In this document: in pieces, positions 8,158 to 18,236 of the stretch
How positions within the stretch are numbered: the first letter of the stretch is position 1
Layout: every line of letters starts with the position of its first letter
DNA from: Flavobacteriaceae bacterium
Lineage (GTDB): Bacteria; Bacteroidota; Bacteroidia; Flavobacteriales; Flavobacteriaceae
Assembly (NCBI GenBank): GCA_013001285.1
Contig: JABDMU010000086.1
Span: 1 to 60,199 of the forward strand
Direction: 5' to 3'
Length of the DNA: 60,199 bases
Notes under the pieces: model-generated
Database searches by the model: none
Told to the model about the DNA's origin: nothing
The model's input: the letters and a program-made list of their open reading frames with translations, nothing else
Program-made: the position numbers and the translations under genes

Positions 8158-9891
8158 ATGAAGAACATTAAAATTACCATTAGTCATATTGCATTCTTAT
8201 CAATTATAAGTATCGGATTCTACGCATGTGAAAATGACTTCGCAACCATTGGTTCAGGTATTGTTGGAAATGCAAATTTCTCAACCAACAGCCAAGCGTT
8301 TCCAGTGATCACCTATAATCATGACATTGGGGCGGTTCAATCTAATGCGCTTCCTGTTAGCATATTCGGATTTAATAACGATCCTTTATACGGTTCTTAT
8401 TCCGCTAGTATAGTGTCTCAAATGTCGGCAGCAGTGTACGATCCCGTATTCGGAGAAAATATTGTCCTGGATTCTGTTGTGCTTACAATTCCTTATTTCA
8501 GCCGAAATATTGAAACCGATGAGGATGGAAATAGCACCTATGAGCTCGATTCTATTTTTGGAAATACACCGATTAAAATTTCGGTTTTTGAAAATAAATT
8601 TTTCCTAAGAGATTTCAATCCAAATCTTGAATTCAATGACGCTTTAAAGTATTACTCTGATCGAACCACTTCAGATGGCACCATGATCATGACATCCGAC
8701 CTTGAGGGACAACTGCTTTATGAAGATGAAGCTTTTCTACCTAGCAATGAACAAATTAATCTTGAAGGTGAAGATGACGAAGGCGAAACAATTGTAACGG
8801 CAAAACTAGCGCCAGCATTGAGAGTAAAATTGGATAACCCAGGGGGAACTTACTGGCAAGATCTAATATTAAACCGTGAAGATCAACCCGAACTCAGTAA
8901 TGAAAGTAATTTTCAAAATCACTTTCGCGGACTTTATCTTAAAGCAGAAGCTATGGATGTAGACGGAACTATGCTATTGTTTGGTTTGACTGGAAATGCT
9001 AATGTTACCTTATATTACTCCAACGAATTTGATGATGGTGATGAAGATGGCGATGGTATTCCAAATCACGCCGATGTTGATATTGATGGTGATGGCACAG
9101 ATGATAACGGAACAGATACGGATTTGGATGGTATTAATGACGCCAATGACGTAGATCAAACGGGAGGCATAGATGAAGATGGTGATGGAATTGATGACGC
9201 ACTCATTTCGGGAGATGGCACTTATGTGCTTAATTTCTCTGGTAACACAGTCAATTTTATTGACGACACCTTTATAGATATCCCAGATGGAAATCAATTA
9301 GATGGTGATGAAAAATTGTACTTAAAAGGTGGCCAAGGTGCCATGGCAGTGATCAATTTATTCAATGGCGACGAAGATGGAAATTCTGCTGAGTTAGAAG
9401 ATTTTAAATCTAAGAATTGGTTGATCAATCAAGCGCAATTGACATTTTTTGTAGATCAAGAATCAATTCTTGGTGAAGAACCAGATCGGGTGTTTTTATA
9501 CGATTTAAATAACAACACACCACTGTTTGATTACTTTATAGATCAATCGGTAAGTGACACTCAGGTTAATGCAAAAATTGACCATTTACAACCGTTAGTG
9601 CGTGTAGACGAAGACCCTGATGGTGCTGGAATAAAATATAAAATCGAAATTACAGAACATATCAATAATATCTTTTTAAGAGATTCAACAAATGTGAAAC
9701 TTGGTTTGGTTGTTACCACAAATGTTAATGCTATTGGAGCCTATGATCTGAAAGATAGTACTGAAGACGTGGAGCAAGTTGTTTCGGGTTCAATCCTTTC
9801 AACTCGAGGTACCGTACTCTATGGAAACAACACCCCAGTTGAAGAGAAAAAAGTAAAATTTGAAATATTTTATACCGAACCAGATAATTAA
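8158..9891 (+). CDS. DUF4270 family lipoprotein with Asp-rich calcium-binding insertion
   Basis: The 577-residue protein starts with a lipoprotein signal (IGFYAC, Cys24), so it is probably anchored in the outer membrane. The overall layout, with two halves rich in beta strands (VLDSVVLTIPY early, then QAQLTFFVDQ late), fits the Bacteroidetes DUF4270 family of unknown function. Residues about 291-351 are a run of thrombospondin-3-like Asp repeats (DGDEDGDGIPNHADVDIDGD and on), which should bind calcium. The insertion is flanked by normal DUF4270 sequence and appears to be a family-atypical addition. It lies between the GlgA N-domain gene (5 bp) and glmS (6 bp), clearly one operon. Function unknown. 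Confidence 0.85.
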   Translation: MKNIKITISHIAFLSIISIGFYACENDFATIGSGIVGNANFSTNSQAFPVITYNHDIGAVQSNALPVSIFGFNNDPLYGSYSASIVSQMSAAVYDPVFGENIVLDSVVLTIPYFSRNIETDEDGNSTYELDSIFGNTPIKISVFENKFFLRDFNPNLEFNDALKYYSDRTTSDGTMIMTSDLEGQLLYEDEAFLPSNEQINLEGEDDEGETIVTAKLAPALRVKLDNPGGTYWQDLILNREDQPELSNESNFQNHFRGLYLKAEAMDVDGTMLLFGLTGNANVTLYYSNEFDDGDEDGDGIPNHADVDIDGDGTDDNGTDTDLDGINDANDVDQTGGIDEDGDGIDDALISGDGTYVLNFSGNTVNFIDDTFIDIPDGNQLDGDEKLYLKGGQGAMAVINLFNGDEDGNSAELEDFKSKNWLINQAQLTFFVDQESILGEEPDRVFLYDLNNNTPLFDYFIDQSVSDTQVNAKIDHLQPLVRVDEDPDGAGIKYKIEITEHINNIFLRDSTNVKLGLVVTTNVNAIGAYDLKDSTEDVEQVVSGSILSTRGTVLYGNNTPVEEKKVKFEIFYTEPDN

Positions 9892-9897
9892 AATCCT

Positions 9898-11745
9898 ATG
9901 TGTGGAATAGTTGGATATATCGGCCATCGTGAAGCTTACCCTATCATCTTAAAAGGCTTAAAACGCCTTGAGTACAGAGGTTATGATAGCGCAGGTATTG
10001 CCCTCTTTGATGGTAACGATATCAAACTATGTAAAACAAAAGGAAAGGTAGATGATCTTGAAAAAAAGATCACAAAAGAGATCAGTACAACTGGTAGTTT
10101 AGGCATTGGTCACACACGATGGGCAACCCATGGTGTTCCAAATGATGTTAATTCTCACCCTCATTACTCTAACTCGGGAAATTTAGTGATCATTCACAAT
10201 GGGATTATCGAAAATTATGAGCCTTTAAAAAAAGAGCTGTTAAAGCGAGGTTATAAATTTACTTCTGATACTGATACCGAAGTGTTAGTAAACTTAATTG
10301 AAGACATTAAGGATAATGAAAATATCAAACTAGGAAAAGCGGTTCAAATTGCACTTAATCAGGTTGTTGGTGCTTATGCTATTGCTGTTTTCGATAAGAA
10401 CAAACCTAATGAGATCGTGGTTGCACGCTTAGGTAGTCCACTAGCAATTGGTATTGGTGATGATGAATTTTTTATTGCAAGCGATGCTTCACCATTTATA
10501 GAATATACTAATAATGCCATTTATTTGGAAGATGAAGAAATGGCTATTGTTAGACGCCATAAAGAAGTGAATATCCGAAAGATCAAAGATGATTCTTTGG
10601 TCAATCCATACGTTCAAGAACTACAGATAAATTTAGAGCAAATTGAGAAAGGTGGTTACGACCACTTTATGCTAAAGGAGATCTATGAGCAGCCTCACGC
10701 TATAAAGGACACCTATCGTGGCCGTTTATTAACTGATAAGGCCATAATTAAAATGGCCGGCATCGAGGATAATATGAAAAAATTTCTCAATGCTAACCGC
10801 ATTGTTGTTGTAGCTTGTGGTACCTCCTGGCATGCAGGATTGGTCTCAGAATATATTTTTGAAGACCTGGCAAGAATTCCTGTGGAAGTTGAATATGCCT
10901 CTGAATTTAGATATCGAAATCCTGTCATTACTGAAAATGATGTGGTTATTGCTATTTCACAATCAGGTGAAACTGCCGATACTCTAGCTGCAATTAAATT
11001 GGCCAAATCAAAAGGTGCTTTTGTCTTTGGAGTTTGTAATGTTGTTGGCTCATCTATAGCTCGGGAAACTGATGCTGGAGCTTATACACATGCTGGCCCA
11101 GAAATTGGAGTGGCCTCAACCAAAGCGTTCACTACGCAAATTACTGTTCTTACACTTATTGCACTTCGATTAGCAAGAGCTAAGGGAACCATATCAAGTT
11201 CTGACTATAGGCATCATTTATTGGAGCTCGAGATGATCCCTGATAAAGTTGCAAAAGCTTTAAAATCTGACGAAAAGGTTAAGGAAATTGCTAATATTTA
11301 TAAGGATGCCAAAAACTTCCTTTATTTAGGTCGAGGTTATAATTTCCCTGTGGCCCTAGAAGGTGCATTAAAGTTAAAAGAGATTTCTTATATCCATGCC
11401 GAAGGGTATCCTGCTGCCGAAATGAAACATGGTCCTATTGCCTTGATCGATGAAAATATGCCCATCGTAGTCATTGCGACCAAAAAAGGTCACTATGATA
11501 AAATTGTCAGTAATATACAAGAGATCAAATCTCGTAAAGGTATTATCATTGGTATTGTGACCAAAGGTGATACAATGGTAAAGGCATTGGCAGATCACGT
11601 TATTGAAGTTCCTGAAACAATGGAATCTCTTAGTCCACTAGTCACTACAATACCGTTGCAATTACTGTCATATCACATCGCTGTGATGTTGAATAAAAAT
11701 GTTGATCAACCTAGAAATTTGGCCAAATCAGTGACGGTTGAATAG
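9898..11745 (+). CDS. glmS: Glutamine--fructose-6-phosphate aminotransferase (isomerizing)
   Basis: GlmS makes glucosamine-6-phosphate from fructose-6-phosphate and glutamine, the entry point to peptidoglycan and lipopolysaccharide amino sugars. All 615 residues are present. The N-terminal glutaminase begins MCGIVGYIG with the catalytic Cys2, followed by RLEYRGYDSAG and GHTRWATHG. Two SIS isomerase domains follow (VVVACGTSWHAG near 303; LYLGRGYNFPVALEG near 479), and the C-terminus ends in DQPRNLAKSVTVE, as required for the isomerase site. It is the third gene of the GlgA-N/DUF4270/glmS operon. There is no room for a glmS ribozyme upstream. Confidence 0.98.
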   Translation: MCGIVGYIGHREAYPIILKGLKRLEYRGYDSAGIALFDGNDIKLCKTKGKVDDLEKKITKEISTTGSLGIGHTRWATHGVPNDVNSHPHYSNSGNLVIIHNGIIENYEPLKKELLKRGYKFTSDTDTEVLVNLIEDIKDNENIKLGKAVQIALNQVVGAYAIAVFDKNKPNEIVVARLGSPLAIGIGDDEFFIASDASPFIEYTNNAIYLEDEEMAIVRRHKEVNIRKIKDDSLVNPYVQELQINLEQIEKGGYDHFMLKEIYEQPHAIKDTYRGRLLTDKAIIKMAGIEDNMKKFLNANRIVVVACGTSWHAGLVSEYIFEDLARIPVEVEYASEFRYRNPVITENDVVIAISQSGETADTLAAIKLAKSKGAFVFGVCNVVGSSIARETDAGAYTHAGPEIGVASTKAFTTQITVLTLIALRLARAKGTISSSDYRHHLLELEMIPDKVAKALKSDEKVKEIANIYKDAKNFLYLGRGYNFPVALEGALKLKEISYIHAEGYPAAEMKHGPIALIDENMPIVVIATKKGHYDKIVSNIQEIKSRKGIIIGIVTKGDTMVKALADHVIEVPETMESLSPLVTTIPLQLLSYHIAVMLNKNVDQPRNLAKSVTVE

Positions 11746-11951
11746 TCAAGAACTTATTGGTTTTCAGGATAATATTGACTACTATCATTAAATAATTCAT
11801 AATTATTCTTTGTATTTTTAGCCTTTATTTAATTTTTCGATACGAATTTTGTTAATTGTTTGTTATGCATGCATATTTTAACACTTAATATATTCCTGTC
11901 TTTTCATATATTTATTTATATTGCTCACCAATAAAATTAACTAATCCTAAT

Positions 11952-14702
11952 ATGAGAACTATTCTAAAGATTTTTTTAATGTTTTTTTGCGTGTATTCCT
12001 ATGCGCAAACAACAGTAAAGGGAACCGTTAAAGATGACACAGGTCTGTCTATGCCAGGTGCTAATGTTATAGTTGAAGGTACATCTACAGGCGTATCTAC
12101 AGATTTTGACGGTAGCTTTGAACTAACAGTTGATCTGAGTCCTCCGTTTACATTAATAATTAGTAGTATCGGGTTTGAAACTGTTAGACAAGAAGTAACA
12201 GCAAACAATCAAACTTTTGATATTGTTTTAAATTATGGATCCGAATTAGATGAAGTGGTTATTTCGGCTTCAAGAACGCCCGAGCGTATCTTTGAATCGC
12301 CCGTAACCGTAGAACGCTTCGGATTGAAAGAAATTAAAAATACGGCTTCTGCTGATTTTTACGACGGACTAGAAAACCTTAAAGGTGTTGATATCAACAC
12401 CAACAGTTTAACCTTTAAGTCGATCAACACAAGAGGTTTTGCCACATTTTCCAACACGCGTTTCATGCAGTTGGTAGATGGAATGGACAACTCGGCTCCA
12501 GCACTTAACTTTCCACTAGGTAACCTTTTGGGAATGATCGAGACCGACATTCAAAGCGTAGAATTGCTGCCAGGTGCAGCATCTGCACTTTATGGGGCAA
12601 ACGCCTTTAACGGTATTTTATTTATGAGAAGTAAAAGTCCGTTTGACCACGCAGGAATTAGTGGTTATTATAAACAAGGCATTACGTCACAAGAGGCTGC
12701 AGGCGATAATAATTATACCGATTTTGGTATGCGAGCAGCCTATAAATTTAGTGAGTATTTTGCGGCAAAAATTAACTTCGGTTACCTAAGAGGTACGGAT
12801 TGGGCCGCAACTAGTGAAGTTGATAAGAACTCAAATGGAGGCACGCGCCAATCAAACATCAATTATAATGGTGTTAATGTTTATGGTGATCTTGTGTCAA
12901 CGAATATTCGAGCTGCTTCTGGCGGATTAGGAATTATTCCTGACGTAAATGTAAGTAGAACGGGATATTTAGAAAGTGACCTTACCGATTATAAAGCCGA
13001 AAGTATTAAAGCTGACTGGGGTCTTTACTTTCGACCGTGGGCTAATGATTTTGAAATTCAATATGTTGGTAAATACGGAACTGGTAATACTATTTACCAA
13101 GGTACGAACAGATATAATATAGATCACTTCAATATGCAACAGCATAAATTAGAAGTCAGAAGTGATAATTTCTTTGTACGAGGATATATGACTGTCGATC
13201 AGGCCGGTGATTCCTATGATATGGTATTTACTGCTGTAAACATTAATCGTAAATGGAAATCAGACGAAGACTGGTTTGGAGAATACATTAACACTTATGC
13301 AGGTGCTACATTGAGTGGGGCTACAGATGCCGAAGCTCATGCTGCCGCAAGAGCACAGGCCGAATCTGGACGCTACGTGCCAGGAACGCCTGAATTTCAA
13401 AATGCATTTAATCAAGTAATTAACGATCCAGATCTCTTAACAGGATCGAAATTCCAAGATAATTCAAAGATCTATCACGCCGATGCTAATTACAATTTCA
13501 GTCATTTGACCGATTTTGCCGAAATTCAGGTTGGTGGATCATTCAGACGTTATGAATTGAATTCTTTTGGAACGATCTATACTGATGCAGATGGCCCAAT
13601 TGATTATTCTGAAGTTGGTGTTTACACGCAAATACAAAAATCATTTGACCTAAGTGAATCTGTAGATATGAAATTAACAGGATCTGTTCGTTATGACAAA
13701 TCTGAATTATTCGATGGCTTTTTCTCTCCAAGAATTTCCGCAGGTTTTACTGTAAATGAAACACATAATATTAGAGGATCTTTCCAAACTGGTTTTAGAA
13801 ACCCAACGACACAAGATCTTTATATTGGGTTAAATGCTGGTCCAGCTGTACTTGTTGGTTCTGCACCTGACAACCCAGAACGCTATTCAAGAGTATACCC
13901 TGTAAGTGCTTCAGGACAATTATTAGGAGCACCTTCAAATGTGACTCAAACAGGAGCTGCTGCTTATACTAATTCGTATTCTGCGCAATCGGTATTGGCA
14001 TTTTCTCAATCAGGAAATCCAGCCGACTTAGTTGAAGGAAATTCTTCTATTGTAAAACCAGAACAAGTGACTTCTTTTGAAGTTGGATATAGAGGAAAAC
14101 TAGACAGAACAATTGTTGACATGAGTGTGTACTACAATAAGTATAGTGACTTCTTAGCAAATGAGCAGGTAATCGCACCTCTTTATGGAACAGTTGGTGA
14201 TAACTCACTTTCGGTTGCTGCATTAGCAAATGGAGATAGAGTCACTTATCAAACCTATACAAATTCTGAAGTAGACGTGAATTCTTATGGTGGATCAATT
14301 GGTGTTTCAACCAAGGTATTGGGTGATTTTGATTTAAGTGCAAACTACACCTACACTAAAGAAGATTTTGATAAGGCTGCATTCCCTGATTTTAGAACTA
14401 ATTTCAATACACCAGAGCACAAAGTAAAAGCGAGTTTTGGCAATACAGATTTGTTCCAGAATTTCGGATTCAATGTGTCATGGAGATGGAGTGATACCTA
14501 TTTCTGGCAAGCTGCTTTTGGCGACGGACAAGTCCCTGCCTTTAATGTGGTTGATGCTCAGATCAATTTAAGAGTTCCTAGTGTGAAGTCAACGTTTAAG
14601 GTTGGTGCCACTAACATTCTTGGAGATGAGTATTTCACTGCATTTGGAACTGGATTTATCGGATCGATGTATTATGCATCAATTGTTATCAATAATTTAT
14701 AA
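11952..14702 (+). CDS. TonB-dependent receptor with carboxypeptidase-regulatory N-domain
   Basis: This 916-residue outer-membrane active transporter has a signal peptide (MRTILKIFLMFFCVYSYAQ), a CarboxypepD_reg-like domain at about 20-100 (TTVKGTVKDDTGLSMPGANV), then a plug (EVVISASRTPERIFESPVTV to about 225, with LPGAASALYGANAFNGILFM), and a 22-strand-type beta barrel to the C-terminus. It belongs to the Bacteroidetes receptors related to SusC/FecA, but no SusD partner follows. Instead an SGNH-hydrolase lipoprotein gene starts 25 bases downstream, so the two probably form a receptor/lipoprotein pair. The substrate is not readable; an ester or lipid is a guess from the partner. The 206-base gap upstream has no gene and no canonical promoter motif that I could find. 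Confidence 0.92.
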   Translation: MRTILKIFLMFFCVYSYAQTTVKGTVKDDTGLSMPGANVIVEGTSTGVSTDFDGSFELTVDLSPPFTLIISSIGFETVRQEVTANNQTFDIVLNYGSELDEVVISASRTPERIFESPVTVERFGLKEIKNTASADFYDGLENLKGVDINTNSLTFKSINTRGFATFSNTRFMQLVDGMDNSAPALNFPLGNLLGMIETDIQSVELLPGAASALYGANAFNGILFMRSKSPFDHAGISGYYKQGITSQEAAGDNNYTDFGMRAAYKFSEYFAAKINFGYLRGTDWAATSEVDKNSNGGTRQSNINYNGVNVYGDLVSTNIRAASGGLGIIPDVNVSRTGYLESDLTDYKAESIKADWGLYFRPWANDFEIQYVGKYGTGNTIYQGTNRYNIDHFNMQQHKLEVRSDNFFVRGYMTVDQAGDSYDMVFTAVNINRKWKSDEDWFGEYINTYAGATLSGATDAEAHAAARAQAESGRYVPGTPEFQNAFNQVINDPDLLTGSKFQDNSKIYHADANYNFSHLTDFAEIQVGGSFRRYELNSFGTIYTDADGPIDYSEVGVYTQIQKSFDLSESVDMKLTGSVRYDKSELFDGFFSPRISAGFTVNETHNIRGSFQTGFRNPTTQDLYIGLNAGPAVLVGSAPDNPERYSRVYPVSASGQLLGAPSNVTQTGAAAYTNSYSAQSVLAFSQSGNPADLVEGNSSIVKPEQVTSFEVGYRGKLDRTIVDMSVYYNKYSDFLANEQVIAPLYGTVGDNSLSVAALANGDRVTYQTYTNSEVDVNSYGGSIGVSTKVLGDFDLSANYTYTKEDFDKAAFPDFRTNFNTPEHKVKASFGNTDLFQNFGFNVSWRWSDTYFWQAAFGDGQVPAFNVVDAQINLRVPSVKSTFKVGATNILGDEYFTAFGTGFIGSMYYASIVINNL

Positions 14703-14727
14703 AAACAACACTAATTAACTAATAGTT

Positions 14728-16167
14728 ATGAAAATTAAATATATATGGATATTGTTACTTTTTATAGGCTTCACCGCTTGTCAAAATGACGATGATTCAA
14801 CACCTATGCAACCCGCTGTTGAACTTACAGCAGGCTCTGCCAATTTTACAAAATTTGTTTCCATTGGAAATTCATTAACAGCTGGATTTACTGACAATGC
14901 CCTGTTCATTGCTGGGCAAGAAAATTCATTCCCTAATTTATTATCACAGAAATTCGGACTTGTAGGTGGTGGTGCATTCACCCAGCCTTTGATGAACGAT
15001 AATGTTGGTGGACTTCTATTTGGAGGACAACAAGATCCTTTGGGACGTTTTGGCCCAAGATTGTATTTTGATGGTTCAGGACCTGCGCAATTACCAGGAG
15101 TGCCAACCACAGAAGTTTTTGGACCTACAACTGGGGCGACAAATAATATGGCTGTTCCAGGTGCTGCTAGTTTTCACTTATTATTTGACGGTTATGGAAA
15201 TCCAGCAAATTTACCTGCTGGCTTAGCTAACCCTTATTATGTCCGTATGGCGTCTGCACCTAATGCAACTGTTTTAGGAGATGCATTATCCCAGGCACCT
15301 ACATTTGTATCACTATGGATTGGAAATAACGATGTACTAGGTTATGCCACATCTGGTGGAGATACAAACTTAGGTGCAATTACACCTCAGGCAACTTTCG
15401 ATTTCTCTATTAATACGATCATGAGTTCTTTACAAAATGCAGGCGTGCAAGGTGTTATGGCTAACGTTCCTTATGTAACATCTATACCTCATTTTACAAC
15501 GATTCCTTATAACCCAATACCCTTAGATGGATCTACAGCAGGATTACTAAATGGAGCGTATGCTCAATATAATGGCGGATTACAATTAGCTTTAGCAGGA
15601 GGATTTATCTCTGCTGAAGAAGCTGAGGCAAGAACGATTTCTTTTGAAGCTTCTGAAACAAATACTATGGTATTGGTAGATGAGACACTTACAGATTTAT
15701 CTGGTTTAGGCTTGCCTAGTTATAGACAGTCTACAGCTGATGATCTTTTTGTATTGCCTTTACTTCCTTTACTGTCAGCTGGATATGGAACTCAAATACC
15801 ATTAGAAGATAAATGGGTTTTATTACCTAGTGAACAAATGGAAATTCGAAATGCAATAGATGCCTTTAATGTAACTCTAGAGGCTGCAGCTACATCTGCA
15901 GGATTTGCTTTTGTTGACGCTAATGCATTGCTGATACAATTAGATGCTGGTAGTTTTTCTGATGGCAATTTCACTTTGACTTCTGAACTCGTCCTAGGCG
16001 GTGCCTTTTCTCTAGATGGTGTTCACCCTACCTCAAGAGGTTATGCCTTGATAGCAAATGAATTTTTAAGAGCGATTGATGCGACTTACGGTTCAACGTT
16101 TATCGAGTCTGGAAACACCTTTGATATTGGTGCTTATCCAACAAATTTTTCTCCTTTTTTACAATAA
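14728..16167 (+). CDS. SGNH/GDSL hydrolase lipoprotein paired with a TonB receptor
   Basis: The 479-residue protein has a lipoprotein signal with lipobox FTAC (Cys18). The SGNH esterase/lipase blocks are present: block I is SIGNSLTAGF (nucleophile Ser49; Asn replaces the usual Asp of GDS), block III is WIGNNDVLGYA (GNxD, Asn200-Asp202), and block V is LDGVHPTSRGY with Asp430 and His433. The protein is longer than simple SGNH hydrolases (about 200-250) because of large insertions between blocks. It is co-transcribed with the preceding TonB receptor and followed by a strong terminator. I infer a surface ester hydrolase that may hand its product to the receptor; the substrate is unknown. Confidence 0.88.
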   Translation: MKIKYIWILLLFIGFTACQNDDDSTPMQPAVELTAGSANFTKFVSIGNSLTAGFTDNALFIAGQENSFPNLLSQKFGLVGGGAFTQPLMNDNVGGLLFGGQQDPLGRFGPRLYFDGSGPAQLPGVPTTEVFGPTTGATNNMAVPGAASFHLLFDGYGNPANLPAGLANPYYVRMASAPNATVLGDALSQAPTFVSLWIGNNDVLGYATSGGDTNLGAITPQATFDFSINTIMSSLQNAGVQGVMANVPYVTSIPHFTTIPYNPIPLDGSTAGLLNGAYAQYNGGLQLALAGGFISAEEAEARTISFEASETNTMVLVDETLTDLSGLGLPSYRQSTADDLFVLPLLPLLSAGYGTQIPLEDKWVLLPSEQMEIRNAIDAFNVTLEAAATSAGFAFVDANALLIQLDAGSFSDGNFTLTSELVLGGAFSLDGVHPTSRGYALIANEFLRAIDATYGSTFIESGNTFDIGAYPTNFSPFLQ

Positions 16168-16189
16168 AAGAAGATCTATAATATAGCTC

Positions 16190-16220
16190 AAAACCCAGAT
16201 TTATATCTGGGTTTTTTGTT
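16190..16220 (+). terminator. Rho-independent terminator after the SGNH lipoprotein gene
   Basis: An 11-bp stem (AAAACCCAGAT with ATCTGGGTTTT, loop TTAT) is followed by a T-rich tract, 22 bases after the stop codon. Confidence 0.9.
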
Positions 16221-16311
16221 TTTTAAAACATTCTCCTTCCTTTGAATTTCGTCTTAAAAAAAACCTCTAATTTTTTGAAGCTATTTATACCTTATTTTTA
16301 ATTAAAAAATA

Positions 16312-16319
16312 TATCTTTG
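16312..16319 (+). promoter_or_regulatory. -7 element upstream of atpD
   Basis: TATCTTTG followed by CAGCG fits the Bacteroidetes TAnnTTTG element, 61 bases before the atpD start. No TTG lies at the expected -33 distance. Confidence 0.5.
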
Positions 16320-16356
16320 CAGCGCGAAAAACAGATTGTTTTTCCATTTTATATAA

Positions 16357-17889
<1,533 letters not shown>

Positions 17890-17906
17890 TTAATTAAAAC
17901 AGAATT

Positions 17907-18185
17907 ATGATTCTAGAGATAGTCAGTCCAGAAGCTACATTATTTAAAGGTGAGGTCACAAGCGTGGCCGTACCTGGTGTAAATGGTGAATTTGAAATGC
18001 TGAAAGATCACGCACCCATAGTTTCATTGCTTAAAGCTGGTCACGTTAAATTATATGGCGAGAACGTTCAATTTGAAGAAGAAGTTGAAGATCGATTTAC
18101 TTCTGAAGATCGTGGCTATTGGTTAGCCATTAATTCAGGGACTATTGAAATGAAAGATAATAAGATCATAGTCCTAGCAGATTAA
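17907..18185 (+). CDS. atpC: F0F1 ATP synthase subunit epsilon (N-terminal domain only)
   Basis: The 92 residues form just the N-terminal beta-sandwich of the epsilon subunit (MILEIVSPEATLFKGEVTSV, PGVNGEFEMLKDHAPIVSLL). The C-terminal two-helix domain, which in E. coli (about 139 residues) can extend into the catalytic head and inhibit ATP hydrolysis, is missing. Short epsilon is common in Bacteroidetes, so this is not a truncation. It starts 17 bases after atpD and ends just before a terminator; the pair is one transcript. Its role is coupling of the rotor; epsilon-type self-inhibition is not expected. Confidence 0.95.
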   Translation: MILEIVSPEATLFKGEVTSVAVPGVNGEFEMLKDHAPIVSLLKAGHVKLYGENVQFEEEVEDRFTSEDRGYWLAINSGTIEMKDNKIIVLAD

Positions 18186-18205
18186 GATCTAATAATATAA
18201 AACAG

Positions 18206-18236
18206 AAACCCGAAGTTATTGCTTCGGGTTTTTTAT
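18206..18236. terminator. Bidirectional terminator between atpC and the symporter gene
   Basis: AAACCCGAAG pairs with CTTCGGGTTT around a 6-base loop, followed by TTTTATTT on the plus strand. The hairpin fills the gap between two convergent genes and could serve both. Confidence 0.88.

Noticed and set aside
9010-9297. 95-residue antisense open frame opposite the Asp-rich part of the DUF4270 gene
   Set aside because: GAT/GGT-rich codons read in reverse give Ile/Thr repeats without stops; an artefact of calcium-binding repeats.
9892-9897. glmS ribozyme or riboswitch upstream of glmS
   Set aside because: Only 6 bases separate it from the preceding gene and no such structure is known in this position in Bacteroidetes.
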